Shown: positions 27,351-29,290 of the stretch, one piece after another | How positions within the stretch are numbered: the first letter of the stretch is position 1 | How the letters are laid out: each line of letters opens with the position of its first letter | IMG/VR virus record: IMGVR_UViG_3300022752_000290 | Coordinates: 1-29,290 of that record | From: a virus | DNA: 29,290 nt | Strand: one strand, 5' to 3' | The notes under the pieces: model-generated | The model's input: the letters and a program-made list of their open reading frames with translations, nothing else | Told to the model about the DNA's origin: nothing | The model's database searches: none | Translations under genes and position numbers: made by a program

Positions 27351-29290
27351 TTAGAATGTTCCACCAGCAACGGCAGTAACTCCGTACCCTGATAGTGTAG
27401 TGGGTTTATTTGTCAAATCTGCAAATGAACCAGAAAAAAGTGTAGGCTTACCAGTCAGATCGCCGTAATCCCCAGAAGTTGCAACTGTAGCCAAACTGGG
27501 CTTGCCAGACAAGTCAGAGTAAACACCAGAGAACAATGTAGGCTTGTTCTTCAAGTCGTTGTAAGAGCCGCTTGTCGCCACGGTAGACAGGCTAGAAGTA
27601 TCTGCTTTACCAGAGATAGCTGTTCCCACATAAGATTCAGTAGCAAGCGGAACCTCTTGGGTCGTAGGGCCAGCAACCCACTTACCTGCGGACTCTTTCC
27701 AGATCAGACGCTGACGGGCCAAGTCACCACGATCCACGTCCAAACCAGCCACGTCCAAGCTAACGCCAGAACCAGCCTCACCCTTGTTTACGGTGATGAT
27801 GTTGTCTTTAACCACCAGAACGGTAGAGTTAACGGTAGTAGGAGTACCTGCTACAGTAAAGTTACCTGAAACGGTCAAGTTGCCCGAAACGGTTTGGTCG
27901 CCCACGGTAGCCACGGTAGGGGCGGTCATAGTGATTTGTGTGGCAGAACTCAAGCGAGTCAAGCCGCCTGTACCAGTAGACTGAACCACTACGTCAGCGT
28001 TAGATCCGCTAGAACCGATGGTTGTAGAAGCTACAGAGTCAAGCACCAAAGTACCAGAACCTGTGGTAGCGATACGCATACCTTGGTTCACGTCAGCAGT
28101 GAAGTTAATGGTGTTAGAAGAAGCGCCCAGAACTGGAACTCCGTCCACGTACAGAGTGTTTGCATCAATGTGCATTTCTTCTGTATAGATGGCGTTGAAC
28201 TTCTTGGTTGGAGAACCGATGTTGGAAACACCAGTCACAGCAGGAAGGATGTCGCCAGTCAGCGAAGCTACGTTAGCAGGAGCAAAACCCAGAGCGGTCT
28301 GGATGGAGCTAGAAGTTACCGATGCGTCAGAACCTGCGGGGCCTGTGGCACCCGTATCGCCTTTATCACCCTTCAGACCCTGAATACCTTGAGGGCCTTG
28401 TGCTCCTGTGGCACCTTGTGGGCCAGTAGCGCCTGTATCACCCTTGTCCCCCTTGGGGCCTTGGATACCCTGTGGCCCTTGTGCGCCAGTAGCTCCTGCG
28501 GGGCCAGTAGCGCCAGTATCGCCTTTGTCACCTTTTTCACCTTGTGGGCCTTGTGCGCCTGTGTCGCCTTTAACGCCTTGGATACCCTGTGGGCCTGTAG
28601 CTCCGGTAGCACCTGTGGCTCCGGTATCACCCTTAACACCTTGGATACCTTGTGGGCCTTGGGCACCAGTATCACCTTTAGCACCGTTAGGGCCAGCAGG
28701 GCCTTGAGCACCAGTGGCTCCGGTATCGCCTTTATCTCCCTTGTCGCCCTTCAACTGAGCGATGACACCAGCGGGGAGCGTGGTGACGTTAGACAGGTCT
28801 TTATTAGCTTTATTGGAAACAGTCGTTGTCAATGCGGAAACAGCCGTCTCGTCGTTAGCCAACTGAGCAGCAATCTCTTCCAAAGTATTCAGAGCATCGG
28901 GAGCAGCACCCACCACGGCTTGAATAGAAGCATCAATCTGGCTTTGAATGCTGGCAGAAGTCAAAACTGCCGAGCCGTTTACGTACACATTAGAAGTGTC
29001 GATGTGGACATTGCCCACGTCAATCACGGTAGCTTTAACTTCAGGGACATCCACAGAGTCAGGAGCCACCACCATCACTGTTCCGCGAACAGCTTCGGTA
29101 AATGTCAGGCGGAAAGAGTTGTTGTTGATGTCTTCTTTGCCAACAGAAACGATGTTGCCGTTCTGGTCTTTAACTTGAATCCAGACGTTGGTAGTACCAA
29201 GGTTGTGCTCCACAACCCAAGTGGTCGAGTCCAGACCTTGAGAGTGGATGTAAGACAGAGTCTTATGCGAGAAAGGATACCAAGTCTCCA
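27351..29290 (-). CDS. Collagen-like tail fibre, N-terminus outside the window
   Basis: The frame remains open to the right edge (residues [18 protein letters not shown] are visible there), so the start lies outside. A GTG inside the window would give a shorter product and lies mid-domain ([20 protein letters not shown]), so I reject it as start. Counting from that GTG: a beta domain to about 85, a helical region ([20 protein letters not shown]), then about 46 Gly-X-Y triplets (156-294), then a beta-rich stem and repeated DLxxKPTLFSG units ([20 protein letters not shown]) at the C-terminus. Trimeric fibre with collagen-like shaft is likely. Confidence 0.85.
   Translation of the reverse strand, partial: ETWYPFSHKTLSYIHSQGLDSTTWVVEHNLGTTNVWIQVKDQNGNIVSVGKEDINNNSFRLTFTEAVRGTVMVVAPDSVDVPEVKATVIDVGNVHIDTSNVYVNGSAVLTSASIQSQIDASIQAVVGAAPDALNTLEEIAAQLANDETAVSALTTTVSNKANKDLSNVTTLPAGVIAQLKGDKGDKGDTGATGAQGPAGPNGAKGDTGAQGPQGIQGVKGDTGATGATGATGPQGIQGVKGDTGAQGPQGEKGDKGDTGATGPAGATGAQGPQGIQGPKGDKGDTGATGPQGATGAQGPQGIQGLKGDKGDTGATGPAGSDASVTSSSIQTALGFAPANVASLTGDILPAVTGVSNIGSPTKKFNAIYTEEMHIDANTLYVDGVPVLGASSNTINFTADVNQGMRIATTGSGTLVLDSVASTTIGSSGSNADVVVQSTGTGGLTRLSSATQITMTAPTVATVGDQTVSGNLTVSGNFTVAGTPTTVNSTVLVVKDNIITVNKGEAGSGVSLDVAGLDVDRGDLARQRLIWKESAGKWVAGPTTQEVPLATESYVGTAISGKADTSSLSTVATSGSYNDLKNKPTLFSGVYSDLSGKPSLATVATSGDYGDLTGKPTLFSGSFADLTNKPTTLSGYGVTAVAGGTF
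28332..28748 (-). repeat. Collagen-like Gly-X-Y repeat DNA
   Basis: About 417 bases encode consecutive Gly-X-Y triplets with recurring units [20 protein letters not shown] and GPAGATG. The DNA is internally repetitive (units of about 27-45 bases recur several times on this strand), so it is prone to slippage or recombination. Such tracts in phage fibres often vary in length between related phages. Confidence 0.8.

Noticed and set aside
28408-28707. Long plus-strand frame rich in Pro, Val and Ser opposite the collagen-like region.
   Set aside because: It is the mirror of the Gly-X-Y codons (GGN read as NCC) on the minus strand, without a ribosome site or independent features.
1-29290. tRNA genes, CRISPR arrays, integrase with att site, transposase, diversity-generating retroelement.
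   Set aside because: I found no tRNA-like fold with the usual TpsiC motif outside coding regions, no regular spacer-repeat array, no recombinase or reverse transcriptase motif. Both ends are cut, so such elements may exist outside the window.

Overview
This window looks like part of a tailed-phage genome, or of a prophage. Genes are packed tightly, with many ATGA, GTGA and TAATG junctions, and their products are recognisably phage products. Nothing in the window is clearly a host gene. The late genes suggest a short-tailed (podovirus-like) virion: an adaptor, a P22 gp10-like tail nozzle, three probable ejection proteins (one with a lytic transglycosylase domain) and several tail fibres. No terminase, portal, capsid, polymerase or integrase is present, so both ends are cut from a larger genome. 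The host cannot be fixed from the sequence. The gene families (SSB-like NGO0469 family, DUF1376, YdaS/Cro-like) suggest a proteobacterium, and a freshwater betaproteobacterium is only a guess.

Layout. (1) Positions 1-8274 are transcribed leftward from a small HTH regulator: a DUF1376 replication protein, a RecA/DnaB-type ATPase, RusA, a winged-helix protein, a Ref-like HNH nuclease with a homing endonuclease in front of it, then a run of small genes of unknown function. (2) Positions 8275-8412 form a divergent control region. (3) Positions 8413-11554 are transcribed rightward: a small membrane protein, two tiny ORFs, the SSB-like protein, a second homing endonuclease, a PD-(D/E)XK exonuclease and three small genes. 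(4) A strong hairpin with a U tract at about 11553-11579 ends the late transcript, which arrives from the right. (5) Positions 11618-29290 are the late genes, all leftward: collagen-like fibre, two more fibres, a lysis and membrane-protein cluster, adaptor, beta-rich structural protein, nozzle, small proteins, a large Pro-rich protein, a third HNH endonuclease and the ejection proteins.

The most unusual feature is regulatory. A 17-bp dyad, TTTAA-N7-TTAAA (one mismatch allowed in an outer base), occurs at five promoter-type positions. Three of these lie in near-identical intergenic modules of about 90-115 bp in the leftward operon. Each module has a -35/-10 pair with 16-bp spacing and a 5'-UTR hairpin, and begins in the 3' end of the preceding gene. 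A fourth copy is beside an independent promoter and a fifth is in the divergent control region next to the HTH gene. I infer that one phage regulator controls a set of dispersed re-initiation promoters. A second unusual locus is the Ref-like nuclease. A homing endonuclease there is flanked by two different N-termini of the same protein family, which looks like an insertion scar. No gap longer than 300 bases lacks a gene.
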